64,000 nucleotides of DNA. Source: Sisyra terminalis (Eukaryota > Arthropoda > Insecta > Neuroptera > Sisyridae). Shown one piece after another: positions 23,108 to 36,111 of this stretch; position 1 is the stretch's first letter; each line of letters begins with the position of its first letter. The translations under genes and the position numbers were made by a program. The stretch spans positions 17,236,001 to 17,300,000 of the forward strand of contig OY292279.1 in assembly GCA_958496175.1 (NCBI GenBank), read 5' to 3'. The notes below the pieces were generated by a model that saw nothing but the letters and a program-made list of their open reading frames with translations, had not been told where the DNA came from and searched no databases.

Positions 23108-26100
23108 TTACGCTTCTCGATTAACCCAACGTTTCATCGCCTCCTCCCATTCTTTGGTTTCATCATTTTTCGCTTGCTGTTGACTAGTAGGTCCAAAGCT
23201 TTCATTGAGCAACTCTTCATGTGCAGATGGCTAAAAAATAAATGAAAATATCTTAGCAAAGCAAAAAGCATTTATTTTTAAATTAAAACTCTACGATGTA
23301 AGTACCTCAAGATCATTTCTTTCGATACTTTTATCCATCGGTAAGTTAGACTCAATGTAACTTCCATTCATTTGCCGAGCTTGAAGCTCTGCCATAAAGC
23401 TCGCTTCTTGTTCATAGCGTCGTTGAAGCTCTTCTTGCCAACCATTTGTATCGCTCATTTCATCATCTCCATCTTCCTCAAAGTCTAAAATACAATTAAT
23501 CCCTCTTTTAAAGTTTGCGCATAGAGTAAAATTAAATTTTAAGGATATTCATGAGCTGCATGCTTTGCGGTTTTTATAACAAAATTATTTCTATGATTTG
23601 GTGTTTAGGTGGTAAAATCTATTGCTATTCAGGTAAACTGAAAATCTAATACTTATTACAAAACATTTAGCGACTATATAAGTTACGAAGTATTTAGAAT
23701 AAAGAAAGTTATGAATTGTTTTAAGATGAAAAAGAAAACTACCCTCTAAATACCACATACTCGGTTCTAACACTTACCTAAAGGCTTCACAATAATAGAT
23801 TTTTCATTGTGATCTTCTGGAAATTGTGTGTAGAAATGTGGAAGAACACATTCAGCAAGCAGCATTCCAAACGAAACACAATAATATCTTTCTTTGTTCA
23901 ATCATTTTTCAAATTTAATAGTTTTTTTTTTAATTTTTACAAAAAGAAAGAGTTAAAAATCCAGAAGAGTGTTAAAATAACGACAGAAAATACATTAAGG
24001 GAACCAAGGAAAAATCATAGTTTTACTAATAAAAGCAATTCAAATGATTTTTTTTTTATAATTGTTATTAATAGTTGCAACTACTTGTTCCGTTTCTCAT
24101 TCTTACATGCTTTGTAAAAGTAAAAATAAATTAGTGAAAATCATCGAAAAAATCGATAATTTTTTGGTGATTTTAATAAAAAAGCCTTTACTCATAATTG
24201 ATTCTTTGTAATTTATATAATTATTATTATCCTACAGTTATTTTTCACTTATTTTCGATGAAAAAATTTTTCGTTGAAATGTTCTAAAGCAGCTACTTTA
24301 TTTTAGAAAGTAACATCCCAAATTTATAAGCTTTAAGTATTAGTAATACGATTCCTACATTAGATCCGATATCATTAGATAATAAAATAAAAATCAACAA
24401 TTTTTATATAAAGCCTACTGGTGGCCAAGTGGTCAACGTTACCGCTCCAAAACTAGTAGGTCATCAAGAAAATTTTCGATATTTTTCAACTCTAAAGTCG
24501 CTAAAGACCTTAGTAGTTATAAAGCGACGGTAAATAACAATAAAAAATACATAAATGCCTTGAAATTTTTAAAAGTTCTGTTTGTAAAAGTTGGATATAA
24601 AATTATAGTTGTCGAGAGACGAAATCAATTCTGGTAAATATATCAAAATTTTAGTTTTTGACTCAAATTTTGAATAAATGTTTCTTTTATTTCAAATTTA
24701 CTGTTTTTAAAAGTGTGGTCTGTTTGTCGGTTTGCCTATATGTCTTCTTAAAAACAGCAGAACCGATTTTGATGGAACTTTCTATTTAAATACAACTCAT
24801 TGTATTCACAATAGGGTCAATATTTTATATTATGGGAAAAAATAAGAGAAGACATCTCGTTTTCCAATTTCATATAATTTAGGGATAGACAAAAATCTAT
24901 TTTACATAATTGTGTGGAGTATCATTGAATTATTGTAGGATAAGCCATAGTAATTATATAATTTAAACTAATAACTTGTGAACTATATTTCTTAAGACAA
25001 GAATATTAAATAGTTTAAAAAGCATTCACGAAAAACTGGTTTTAATATATCAAATCAGGTAAATGTAGATTTGTTTTTACAAAATCGTCACTATTTGGAT
25101 AAATTTAAATAATTTCAATTAATATACACTATTTTGCAAGCTTTTACTAATTATTTTTTGCAAAATATCATTTCACATGCTGTTTTATTTTCTTTGTTAA
25201 CAATACAGAAGAAAAATCAAAACATGCAAATTTCTTTCCAATAAGTTTATTTTTTATCAATATATTTGATGACATACAAAAGTAAATAACAAGCCTCAAA
25301 GGAAAATAAACTTTTATACAAATTACAAATCTAAAATTTTAATGAACAACCATATTGTCTAGATCATCCAGTTTATAACAATAAAACTTTAATTTTTTTT
25401 AATTAAATATTAGAATAAAAAGATTTAACATAAAAAAGTACACACACCTTCCATATGTATACCAATTTTTCAGTTTAATGAAAATTTTTTAATTGAAACA
25501 AAAAATGTCTACAATTTTATAAATTTTCAGAGAATAATCAATAGAATTCTGTAATACTGTAATAAATAGTCTAATACAAATATGTAAATAAACCTGAATA
25601 TAGTGACCATGTGGATAATAATATCACCTTCCTAAGATGACCTAGCTTATCTTAAGCAATTACTGTAATTACTGTACGATGTAAGCATCTTACAAACTTA
25701 CTATCATCTTTCAATCTCTTGTTATAGATATATTAAAAAGTGCTAACATTGACCGATTTTTAGATTATCTCAATAATTTTAGTTATATTCCAACGCTTTT
25801 AATTTGTATGACTACTAGGATATATCAAAAAAAAATATAGTCATAAGGTAAAAAAGGGCACTTGACAAAAAATAAGCTCCAAGTATTAACATTTAGATGC
25901 AGCACATCGCACTTTTGTCCACCTTTTTTTATTTTCCATAAAGATAACAAAGGCAAACATTTTTTGCTTGAGTAACTCGTTGTTTACGATTATCAATAAA
26001 AACCAAAGGAAGAGAAGAATTCTACTTTATATTCTTATGAAAAAGTGCGATGTGCAACAACAAAACGTTAATATCATTAAAAAAATACTTAAACGAAATT

Positions 26101-29100
26101 TTTAATCCAGCTGTTTAATAAAAAAAAATATTTTCAAAAACCCTAATAATTACACTATAAATCAATCCTCATTTTATAAATTTGGTCATTAATCTTCCCA
26201 CATTACAGTTGTAACTTTTTTCCTCTGAATCTTTCAGGGAGCTGTAATGCAAGTACTGAAATCCGCACAAAAAAGACTCTCTAGACAAATATTTTATAAT
26301 CCAAATTATCATAACAATCACTTTGATAAAAACCCATGCACTCATTTATAATATTCTTAACTAGGTTGTTCCATTTTTATAAATTATATTCAATAAATTT
26401 ATGAATGATAAAATCAATATGCGACTGTTGAAAAAAGTCTCATGCTGAACATAATTCAAGAGTAAGACAGGAAATAGAAATATTTGATAACAATTTATTA
26501 ATCAAATAAACAAATAATAAACTATACAAAATAAAAAATATAAGTTTTTAGTTTATAATTACGTATACATAATTACAATTAAAATCGTGCATTATTTGAA
26601 CATAAAATATGGACGAGACAAACAATATTTTTTATTAGACTATAATTTTTATATTTTAAATTCATGTTTAAAATGCTCATTCTAAGTAAAATTGTACTAT
26701 ATAACAATTAAGACAAATAACAACAATAAATCACAAATTTATATATGTATTAAGTTCCATTTATTTCAATTATTTTAGACTATGCAAAATAATATATTTC
26801 TTATTAGTTGAAAAGTATTTTCTAAGCCAGTCTACGTTTTCAAAGATTTCATGGTAAAATTAATAAAAAGTAAATTCTACAAATGCAAAAGAAAAATGTC
26901 TCAACTATAAATTTAAAAAGGAAAATTGTTCAAACAGTAGTTTCATCTTTTTATACTTTTAATATTGTTTGAAAGTGCATCAATCATTTGGAAGGAAGGT
27001 TGAATAAGTATATATAGAATATATTAATAAAAATATTCGAGAAAATGTGACATTAGTTCTACTACTCTTTAGTTTCGGACTGTTGTGCTACATTAGGAGG
27101 AGTTTTACCTGAATTTAGTTCTCGCACCAATGTCGACATGGCGTTGGTCACGGAATCTGCAGCCACCAGAAGATCATTTCGTAGCGATCTACCTCCTACA
27201 ACTATTAGAAATTGACAATAAGTCTTTTATTAAAAAAAATACATACATAACTACAATAAAAACCAGCAATAAATAAAAAACACTTAATACACAATTATAA
27301 AACAAGAGTTTAAGTGTATGATGTGATATTTACCAATACCAAAAAATATTATGTGAGTTTCCTAGATTCGTTTTCAACGTTTGAACGCCAGAAAAAGCTG
27401 TAACGGGAATTATGTATAAAGAATTATGTGGTTGTATATGTTGTCCTATTCCCTGTTAAAAAAGGCATTTAAAAGTAATCAGTGTATTTAAAATGCCTCT
27501 AATAATTTCGAGCCTGTTTTAATGAGTTCTTTGGACAAGGCGTTTAAATGCCTATTCGTTACTACTTCAAAATGACGGAATTGCAACTGTAATATTAATT
27601 GCACTCTAAGAAATCATGAAATAGGGATAAATGTTGTCTATGTTATACTCCATCAAGAGGTCTTAATTTGCTTCTTTAAAAGCGGAGTTAAGTGGAGTCA
27701 TTAATGACGACAAAATACAAATTGAATTAGAATCCTTTTTATACATTGAATCCTTTTTACACTAATGTTACTAATAACTTAACGTTACTAATGTTAAAAA
27801 TGTTCAAAAAAGTTATTCAAGGCATTTTATTTTTCAATTCGCTATTATTCTAGTATAATACTATGTTGATTAAATCTTTTATGCCTACTATAATACATTG
27901 TATATATAAGCGGGCGTTATAATTCATAATAATTAATTATTTATTAATTTGAAAAATTAATTATGAAAGATAATGCCCTCAATTTTATATTTTGTTAAGA
28001 AGGCTTGACTCCAATATGAAATTCCATTTCAAATTTCCATGAAAACTTAAACTTCATATTATTCACAGATATGGAGACATTTTACGAATTTAGAATTGAG
28101 ATAAAATTTATTTTTTCTTACGAATTAAATGAAAAATAGAAGTTTGTATGCACCTCAGGCGTTATTAGGTGATATCTAACTATGATATATAATTAGATGT
28201 ATGTCGCTCGATGGGCATTATCACATAATAACGCCTATTCGTAAGAAAAAATAAATTTTATCTCAATTCTAAATTCGCAAAATGTATTCAAATCTGTAAA
28301 TAATATGAAGTTAAGTTTCTATGAAAAATATTTAATTGAATTCACATTGGAGTCAAGCCTTCTTAGCAAAATATAAATTTGAAGGCATTATGAAATGCCC
28401 TCAAATTTCCAATGTATTTTTAATAGGTTGCCCTTGACCACGGGAATTATGAATTATAATGCCCGCTAATAAATACAATGTATTATAGTAGGCATAAAAG
28501 ATTTAATCACCATAGTATTATACTAGAATAATAGCTAAATGAAAATAAAGACATTTAAAAGTAATCAGTGTATTTAAAATGTCTCTAATAATTTCGAACC
28601 TGTTTCTCTGAGTTCTTTGAACAAGGCGTTTAAATTCCTTATCGTTACTACAAAATGACGGAAATGCAACTGTAATACTAATTGCACGCTAAGAAATCAT
28701 GAGATAGGGATAAATGTTGTCTTTGTTATACTCTATCAAGAGTTCTTAATTTGCTTCTCTGAAGGCGGAACTTTGTGAAGTCTTTAATGGCGACAAAATA
28801 AAAATTGAATTAGCATCATTTTTATACATTGATTCCATTTTACATTAATGTACTAATGTTAAAAATGTTCAAATAAGTTATTCAAGGCATTTAAAAACCT
28901 TTAAATTTTAAATGTTTTTTTTTAACAGGTCCCCGAATTAGTTATTAAAACCAATTATTTGAAACATTTGTTGAAAGACTATTTGAACACGATTCTGAGT
29001 TTCTACAGTATTTTCCACAATTTTCTGATTTTCCATCATCTCACCCCTCTCGAACTTTCTCTGTATGGTTTATCCGATGTAAAAATGACTTTTGGTGTAA

Positions 29101-32100
29101 AAGATAATTGCATGTTAAAATCAAAATAAAAAAAAAGTTTCACTTTTAACTAACATTAAAAAAATCATATATTTGCATATTACTAAACAACACAAAAATA
29201 ATACACTCCAAAAAAAAAAACAACAAAAAGTGACTTTCACAAATATAAATTAAAAATAAAAGCAATAAAAATCAACGTTAGAAGAATTTGTTGTAAGTTT
29301 CTTGCATAAAATTTGTAAAATTTAAAAAAAAATATTCGCATAGTTTTCAAATTATTTCTAACGTTGATATAATTTCGGACGGAAATCAAAATAAGTTTTT
29401 AATAAAATGAGTAAATGATAAAATTACGTGTTTCGATTTTTGGTATTTCAAATAATTTTTAGGGTTTACTTTGTATCAGCTATGATTTTAAACGACTTTA
29501 GGGTCTTTGAAAATTCGTAAGCCGAAAATTGGTACGAATCTTGGTAGGTAAGGTATTTCATTCCAACACCTCCCATATATATGGCGCTTTTTTATCATTT
29601 ACTCAAATGCATTAAAATCATAATCAAACTACAATTAAAACATAATACATTAAAAATAGTAAGGGTAACTATTTAGCTATTAGACATAAAAAATATAAAC
29701 AAAACTTTTCGTGGCAAGTGGTTAACAAATAGTTTAAATAAAATGCACAATAAAGCAACAAATAAAAAACAACCATGCTTTGCACAAAAATACATAGTGG
29801 TCATCAATCTTTAACTATGGACGGGACAAACCTAAATTTGTATTAGGACCACCGAAAGCGTTACGCACATCACCTCCAACTCCGGCCAACGGGTCGGACA
29901 TACCCTCCATCATTTGTTGGTTGTTCATCATATTTGTTCCAGGAATATTTCGTATATTCTGTGAACTTTGATTTATTGTTTGTTGATTTATACTGATGTT
30001 GGATGGTAGAGGTGGAGATTTAGCACTTCTAGGCGATGAATTCGGAGTTGATCGAGGTGAAGACTGGTGATTCTATAAATTAAATCAATTCTTACAAAGT
30101 AGTCCTTTTTTCCAAAATTGTAACGTAAAGTAACGTAATTATCACAATTAGGATTCTAACTTCCAAAAATTCAAATATAAAAGAATGATAGACCCTTAAA
30201 TTAAGCCGCTGTGTTGTATTAGATAAAAAAAATACAATTACTTTTAGCATTTTCATTAATCCTTCTAATTGAAGCATTAATTGCTTCCTCGAATCTTGCA
30301 AGACAAATAAATGAGACTGTAATTCTTCTTTCCGTTGCCTCAATGCCCGCAATTCAGACACCAAAGCTGGATTATCCCCTCCTCCAGACATTCCTGTTTC
30401 CATTTCTTGTTGCCGTCTAAAGTTTATAAAAGAAATGATTGTAGAGAAAAAAAAAACAGGAATTAAAATCAATTCGTTTACCTTAATTTTGTAATTTCCC
30501 GCATTATTTCTCGATTTTTGGCTTCGAGTTGCGTAATTAATTCTCGTTGAGCTCGAGATGTGTCTAAACTTAAGCTGGCTTCGGAAGGGGCTCGACCCTA
30601 AAAAAGAATTTGAGTTTTTCTAGGATGCTAAGGTGCAAAGGGTAGCGACAAACGAAAATCCAAGACATCGATTCTTTAATACACAGATGTTCAGGATGCT
30701 TAATTTTTGGTTCAATATAAATTCCCTGACTTTCCGGATTTAAAAAAACATTTCGACTAAAAACTTATTCTACTTCTGGTTCTATACATAATTTGCTTAT
30801 TTACGATGGCGTCTCCATCTTTTCCAATCTAAATACTTATTGCATTATGAATAAAGTAGAAGTTTCCAGAGTATTTTCTTAAGTTCCCTGACTTTCCAGA
30901 TTTACCAGACCTTTGTCTTAAAAGAGATGGAAAAGTGAAAAAGCAATAAAATTTTGAAACAAAGAACTCCTGAGAGAGCCTTTAATTAAATGATATTAGC
31001 AATCAATAAATAGAATTAATAGTACAATATAAAGTACTACATTTTGTCGTTCATAACGTTTTCTATCACTTCTTATTAGTTATCTTATTTAATTAGTTGA
31101 AAAAAAAGTATTTAAAAAGTTAAAAGATGTCAATGAACTCTTTATTTCAATTCTTTTTGATTTTTTATTATTTGTAGAACATCCTGTGTATATAACATGA
31201 GTATAGCAAAATTAGCAAAACTTACCATGGTTTTTGATTCTTGAGCAAGCCTTGCTGCATAACGGGCAATTAAACGATGCTCATCATCCACTCGGCTACT
31301 ATCCAAACTACTTAAAAGGTAAAACGAATCAATATTTTTCGAAGTATAAAACTAAAACAATGGCTAGAGGCGTTAGACTATAGAGAGAGAAATCGCTCAA
31401 AAGTGTGGTCGAGAAAAATCGATTTTTTCGATGCTTATCGATCGCACTTAAACTTGCGTTGATTAGCAGCAACTGACAATTGGCCAATTGTTAACATAAA
31501 GTAATCGTCACTTTATGACGTCATTTTTATTAATTCTATAAGTGACCAACAATTGTATTGTATAAGCCTATTGGTGGCCGAGTGATCCTAGGTCCTAGTT
31601 TCTCAACCGGTGATCCTCGGACCACTGGTAATCCGTGGAGATTTTTGGGTGGTCCACGAAGACTTTTGGGTGAATCGCAAAAATTTTCTTAAATTTCGAA
31701 TAATAGAATTAATTCCACATCTGTTTCTATTTGTTCATAAATACGAATTCTAAATGATCCCATACATTTGTATGGGACCATTTAGAAATCGTCTCATCGC
31801 AGGTAAATCCACCTTATCCTCGAATATGGTGGATTTTCATGGAATTGCTAGTCGCTGGTTTCTGGAGAAAATTGTTGTCCCGTGACTAAAATATAGCATA
31901 TGCGCCATATGAAAAAAGTAGCGATAAATCTTAATTTTGTTTACCTATTTTGCCGGATTCTACCGTACATGTCATATTCACCAGACAGCTGGTTCATTTA
32001 TATTTCATAAGATAAATATTTACAAACAAGTATTATTACTCGCAATTATATACAGCCCCTGGCCATATTATTAGACGCACTTAAGATTTTATACAAAATT

Positions 32101-33263
32101 TACATATTTTACTAAATTAAATTTAATATTGTTTACTTTTTATATTATAAAAAGTTGTATTGATTTTTAAGAAATATATTTTCTGGATTAGGATAAAACC
32201 TTTTTTATTATCCCTATTACCCAATTTTAGGATAATAATAAAGAAATAGCCCTTAGAAAAAAATATTAACCTATGAAATCATCATCCACAAATACAGCAG
32301 ACGGTATTGTCCTACATAGACAGCATACTATGCAGAATGCGAACTTAAATATCAGTAAATGGACTATCAATTAAATATTAAACAATTCAGCTCACCAGAA
32401 TTAAGATGTTTAATTAATTTGATGGTAACAATTTTTTTTTAGTAAATATGATTTTTGGTCAAGCTAGTTGGTAATAAGCGTAACAAATAAAATTTAATAA
32501 ATATTAATGTGGCCCGGGACTGTACACATACCTATACAATAAAGTGGTTATATCGGTACATTGATATTCGATCGAGAGCCTCATTTGTCGCTCAAATTTT
32601 GGCGCACTAGTTACATTTTAGTCACTTGACCACATTTTTCGCTAGAAACCAGCGACTAGCGACAGCGTGAAAAAGACACCTAAAAGCTCCATTATATCTT
32701 TTTAACTCCATATTAATTATTTTGAATAAGAACTCAATTATATAAATACTTGTTATTTTAATCCTATAATAAAGGTTTGCAAAACATTTTTGGATTTTTG
32801 GGTGGTCCGCGGATATAGAAAGGTTGAGAAACTATGGTCTAGGTGACCATTAGGTGACCAATTTTCGATATTTTCTCGATTACGAATTTTTATTAGCCCT
32901 AAAGTCGTTAAAAGACCGTAATAGTTGTAAAGCGACGCTAAATTACAGTTAATAAATGTATTGTATAAATTAATCTATGAATGTAAAAATGATTATTAAT
33001 TCATAACTCGAATTATTTGCGTTTTTCATATTTAAAAAAAATTACTATGCAGAATTGTAGTTTGAATATGTATTACTCATTTATAATAGAATAGTTATTA
33101 TAAAAACCAAAAAAAATAAATTATTATATGCAGAAACAAGACCAACAATCACTCTCGTTGGGTTTCCCTTCTTTTACACACGAGCGTTAATTTCGGATAA
33201 TTTTCATGTTTGAATACAATTCAGCGATACCGTAAATGCCTTTTAATTAAAATTAAATTCATT

Positions 33264-33339
<76 letters not shown>

Positions 33340-35140
33340 GAGCAGTCAATTCGGTAATTTAAAATTGTCATTCTTATATCTTTCTGTTGTTTATACCTGT
33401 AACGTCGTGCTGTAGATCTACTATCCATTGATCCGACATCAAAAGGAGCAAATGCGTTATCCACAAAACCATTGTGAGATGGCAACGGCGATGGCGGTAC
33501 AATATGCGATAAATTCAACGTCTTCTCGGGCTGTTCTGGAAAACGAGGTAACGGATTTTTGGCCTTGTCAGGAACACATCGGAACGATTTCCGCAACGAA
33601 TGTCCAATTTGTTTGCTTGGCGATTTATAAGTGGAATACTCTTTGACTTGATGTTCATTTGTGTGGGCGGATGATACACGACCTCGCCAAAAACATTCTT
33701 GACATAAAGTGTAATGAGGACATTTTTGGCACCGATAACGAAACCCGGCAAAGTTTTCACGTTGACACGCATCGCATGTGGTCGGATGTACAACATTTTC
33801 AACGCCAGCCAATCGATGAAGAAGTGGAAGCCAAACTAGCGGAGCCGGTCCTGGATCGGACATCATACAGTCCATGAAATCGTTTACTGTTACTTTGACA
33901 TTGTTGGGAAAAATGCTCGTTCCTGAGGATTCTGAATAGCTAAACGATGGTGACTCGTATACGGCAGCTGGTAACGCTAAAATTTCTCGAAGGAAATCAC
34001 AGAATTTCCAATGAATCAATAAACCATTATTGTCAGAGATTTGAGAGAAGATGTAACGTAGTTTGTCCATTAGTTTTCCGGCACACATTGTTGCCAGGGC
34101 TATTTTAATGGAAAATACTCGGATTTTACCGACATTTTCCATAGTTGAATAGGCAGATAAGAGCCAATTAAGTAAAATTGCTGAAGACTGATCGACTGGT
34201 ACTTGTTGTGATTGAGGTAATCGTTTATTTAAATTGTGAAACAATGAGCATAAAAGCGTCTCCAAACGAGCGACACTAAGCTCACAAGTGGGTTCTAATG
34301 TGTTTAGGGCATGTTCCCGAAAAGCTTCAATCACATTCCATATATCAACAGCATGTACTACAAAAATTGAAAATATGAATATTTAAAGGCATCGACTAAA
34401 CATTTATCTTACAATTGACTTTCTTTTGAATAAAACGTAGTTTGCAAGCTGTACGATATGAAGCAAATCGAATCAAATCAAAATTATTAACTTGCATTTC
34501 ATGTAAAATTGACAACCGATGATCAGTTGTGGGATTTCCTGGACCACTGGTCGCCACCGAATTGGAATTCATTGCGTTCATACCGCTGCCGTGGTTTAAC
34601 GTATTTCCAGCCTCCAACGTATCCATTAGAGACAAGCTCTCAATTCCTTGCATCTATTTTAAAAAAAGAATAGTAAGGATGAGAAATAAACAATATTTTT
34701 CGATAAAATCATTAATTCCAATACATATAGTCCTCTAGACCATTTACCTCAACTTCAAATCGATGAATTTCAATTTTTTCTTTTTTGCAACAATTTATTT
34801 TTATTTACACATACACTTTATGTAAACATACGTAGAAAAACATTTTTCACTAATTTTATTTTGCAATGACAGATTTATCAACTGATCTAACGATAGTCGA
34901 TTCCAGTAACTGGCTTCGTCGTACCTTATGCTAGTAAACCTAGTAAATTTCTGGACTCCATTTACAAATTAAAAGAATGTCATCCATAATATTTGCAAGT
35001 AAAACGTTCAATAGGTAAAAATTATATTGATAAATTTAAAAAACTACGTATTTATTTTGTTACTTAACTTAATTAATTCAAACAAAATATTTACCTAACT
35101 TGCATCGAGGAACTTGCCAGTGTATAGTGCCGCAGAGTGC
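23108..35140 (-). CDS. Dyb: Dystrobrevin (dystrophin-associated scaffold)
   Basis: Coding exons: 34653-34413, 34357-33397, 31310-31226, 30597-30482, 30416-30242, 30072-29832, 27195-27109, 23816-23778, 23484-23306 and 23230-23108 (748 aa). A non-coding first exon probably ends at 35094 (TTAG|gtaaat), and the ATG follows its acceptor. Family role: cytoplasmic scaffold linking dystrophin and syntrophins at membranes. Domains: EF-hand-like regions, residues about 45-270 ([33 protein letters not shown], then [13 protein letters not shown]); ZZ zinc finger, about 275-317 (CDAC, CQKC, CQEC, HTNEH); [13 protein letters not shown] near 415-428; coiled coils about 440-525 for dystrophin pairing; a Ser/Asn/Gln-rich linker; and [21 protein letters not shown] second ending arises if the donor at 27108 is not used: 27109-27062 then adds [15 protein letters not shown] and a stop (650 aa). 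The introns hold a SINE, a hAT element and a composite MITE. Confidence 0.96.
24413..24547 (+). repeat. tRNA-derived SINE copy (+), internal deletion
   Basis: AGCCTACTGGTGGCCAAGTG, CGCTCCAAAACTAGTAGGTC, then a jump that removes the B box, followed by AGTCGCTAAAGACCTTAGTA and AAGCGACGGTAAATAACAAT. It lies in the intron between dystrobrevin exons 7 and 8. Confidence 0.85.
25885..26072. repeat. Inverted-repeat element (about 190 bp)
   Basis: ATTAACATTT, then GCAGCACATCGCACTTTT, is mirrored at the right end by AAAAAGTGCGATGTGCAAC and AACGTTAAT. The pattern suits a small MITE in the long dystrobrevin intron. Confidence 0.65.
27451..28928. mobile_element. Composite MITE: duplicated unit around a palindrome
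   Basis: The outer ends are CCCTGTTAAAAAAGGCATTT (27451) and its inverse TTTTTTTTAACAGG (28928). Inside, a unit of about 370 bp occurs twice in the same orientation (about 27467-27835 and 28552-28905). Shared blocks include AAAAGTAATCAGTGTATTTA, ATAGGGATAAATGTTGTCT and TTATTCAAGGCATTT. Between the two units lies a palindromic element, 27824-28557. No protein is encoded. It sits in the dystrobrevin intron between exons 6 and 7. Confidence 0.8.
27824..28557. mobile_element. Palindromic element with about 340-bp arms
   Basis: GCTATTATTCTAGTATAATA with CTATG on the left is inverted at 28500-28541. The arms continue inward through AAATCTTTTATGCCTACTAT, AGAAGGCTTGACTCCAATXTG and GAATTTAGAATTGAGATAAA, to a centre near 28180 flanked by GGCGTTATTA and TAATAACGCC. 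It is long and well matched, and could form a large hairpin. Confidence 0.85.
31563..32957 (+). repeat. tRNA-derived SINE copy (+), split by a hAT element
   Basis: The head AAGCCTATTGGTGGCCGAGT lies at 31563-31593. The rest of the SINE resumes at 32837 with AGGTGACC, ATTTTCGATATTTTCTCGAT, TTTTTATTAGCCCTAAAGTC and AAGCGACGCTAAATTACAGT, ending at 32957. The two halves are separated by the insertion at 31594-32836. The location is the dystrobrevin intron between exons 2 and 3. Confidence 0.85.
31594..32836. mobile_element. hAT-like non-autonomous transposon, 1.24 kb
   Basis: Terminal inverted repeats CCTAGTTTCTCAACC (31594) and GGTTGAGAAACTATG (ending 32836) carry the TTCTCAACC hallmark of hAT ends. 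They are flanked by TCCTAGGT and GTCTAGGT, a 6-of-8 match as an 8-bp target duplication. Subterminal segments TTTTTGGGTGGTCC and their partners are also inverted, as are GCTAGTCGCTGGTTTCT (about 31846) and AGAAACCAGCGACTAGC (about 32645). There is no transposase frame, so it would need an enzyme supplied in trans. Confidence 0.85.
33269..33336. repeat. (TA)n microsatellite, 68 bp
   Basis: An uninterrupted TA run of about 34 units inside the dystrobrevin intron, some 60 bp from the donor of the large exon 2 (33397). Confidence 0.97.
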
Positions 35141-35903
35141 AAGTTGTTGACGTTTGCGCAATGTTTAATTGCGTTTCGGGTGGGTGGTAATATTTAAATT
35201 TATAAATTTCTTATATTTTCTAACACAATTTATGCTATTTATAAAAAATGAATAGCAAAGTGTTATAAAAACTGTAAAGAGAATAATTATTTATTGATTG
35301 CACTCAAGGAATACAACTTTTTTCATTGTTTCATCTTTTTCTTTTATAATAGTTTTTGAAATTCAGCTTTTATGATCAATAAAACAAGGAGAAATGTCTA
35401 CACATATATATTGCAGATATTTAAGTTGAGTTTTCAATCTTTTTTAGTGGAAAAATATTGAGTTTATTGAATAAACAGAAAGTTCTTATGAGTTTTCAAA
35501 AGTAAAATTTGATTATTTCTTTAATTTTCTTAAAAACGTATGATATAGTGTGAGCTACGAAAAAATCGTAAAATTATTTACTCCTACGCCTGTTCTATAC
35601 CATTCCTATGTATATAGTTTATGAACAGGTACATCAACGGTATTTGGGTGATCAATCGTCGCTCTAGTGAGGGTAATTCATAAATTACTTAAGGAGCTTT
35701 GGGAAAGATATATAGTCTTAAAGGTTTATTATGTATCTCCTATTTGTAATTACATAAAGGATAATATACATAATACATTAAAGGGTAAGAAGAAGGCAAT
35801 AATCTGAGGAATCTGAAAACTGCAAAATTTATTTTGCGTTATTTATTAATAGTCTTTATGATAATGTTGATATATTTTTGTTTAAATTTATCGTCAGTCA
35901 TAA
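35141..35903. promoter_or_regulatory. Upstream region of dystrobrevin
   Basis: The 5'-most non-coding exon is followed upstream by GTTGACGTTTGCGCAATG and GGGTGGGTGG, a small CpG-containing patch that stands out from the AT-rich background. The promoter is probably here. No TATA box is evident. Beyond about 35250 the sequence is featureless AT-rich DNA. Confidence 0.35.
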
Positions 35904-36045
35904 AAAATCCCTATTAAAAAAAGGCATTTTAAATGTTCAATAACTCATTAGAAGTCATTTAAAATCGTTTAAAGTTATTAAAGGCACTTTAAATGTAGAT
36001 AATGATTTCAAAATGCCTCAAAATACTTTCTTCTAACAGTGAGAG
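35904..36045. repeat. MITE fragment (CCCTATTAAAAAAAGGC terminus)
   Basis: Starts ATCCCTATTAAAAAAAGGCA, continues ATTTTAAATGTTCAATAACT and ends with TTTCAAAATGCC plus a decayed right end. It belongs to the same family as the composite MITE at 27.4-28.9 kb. Confidence 0.65.
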
Positions 36046-36111
36046 GAACTGTAGCAATTTTTTCTACAAAGAAAAAACACATCCATCTCAAAATTATGAT
36101 TTTTACAACCT

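Noticed and set aside
23591..24117. Open frames near the dystrobrevin tail exons
   Set aside because: They overlap the small exon 23816-23778 in other frames or lie in the intron; the AT-rich translations show no domain.
29489..29570. Possible SINE fragment (CGACTTTAGGGTCTTTG ... GGTACGAATCTTGG)
   Set aside because: Only loose similarity to the SINE body; order and spacing do not match well enough to call.
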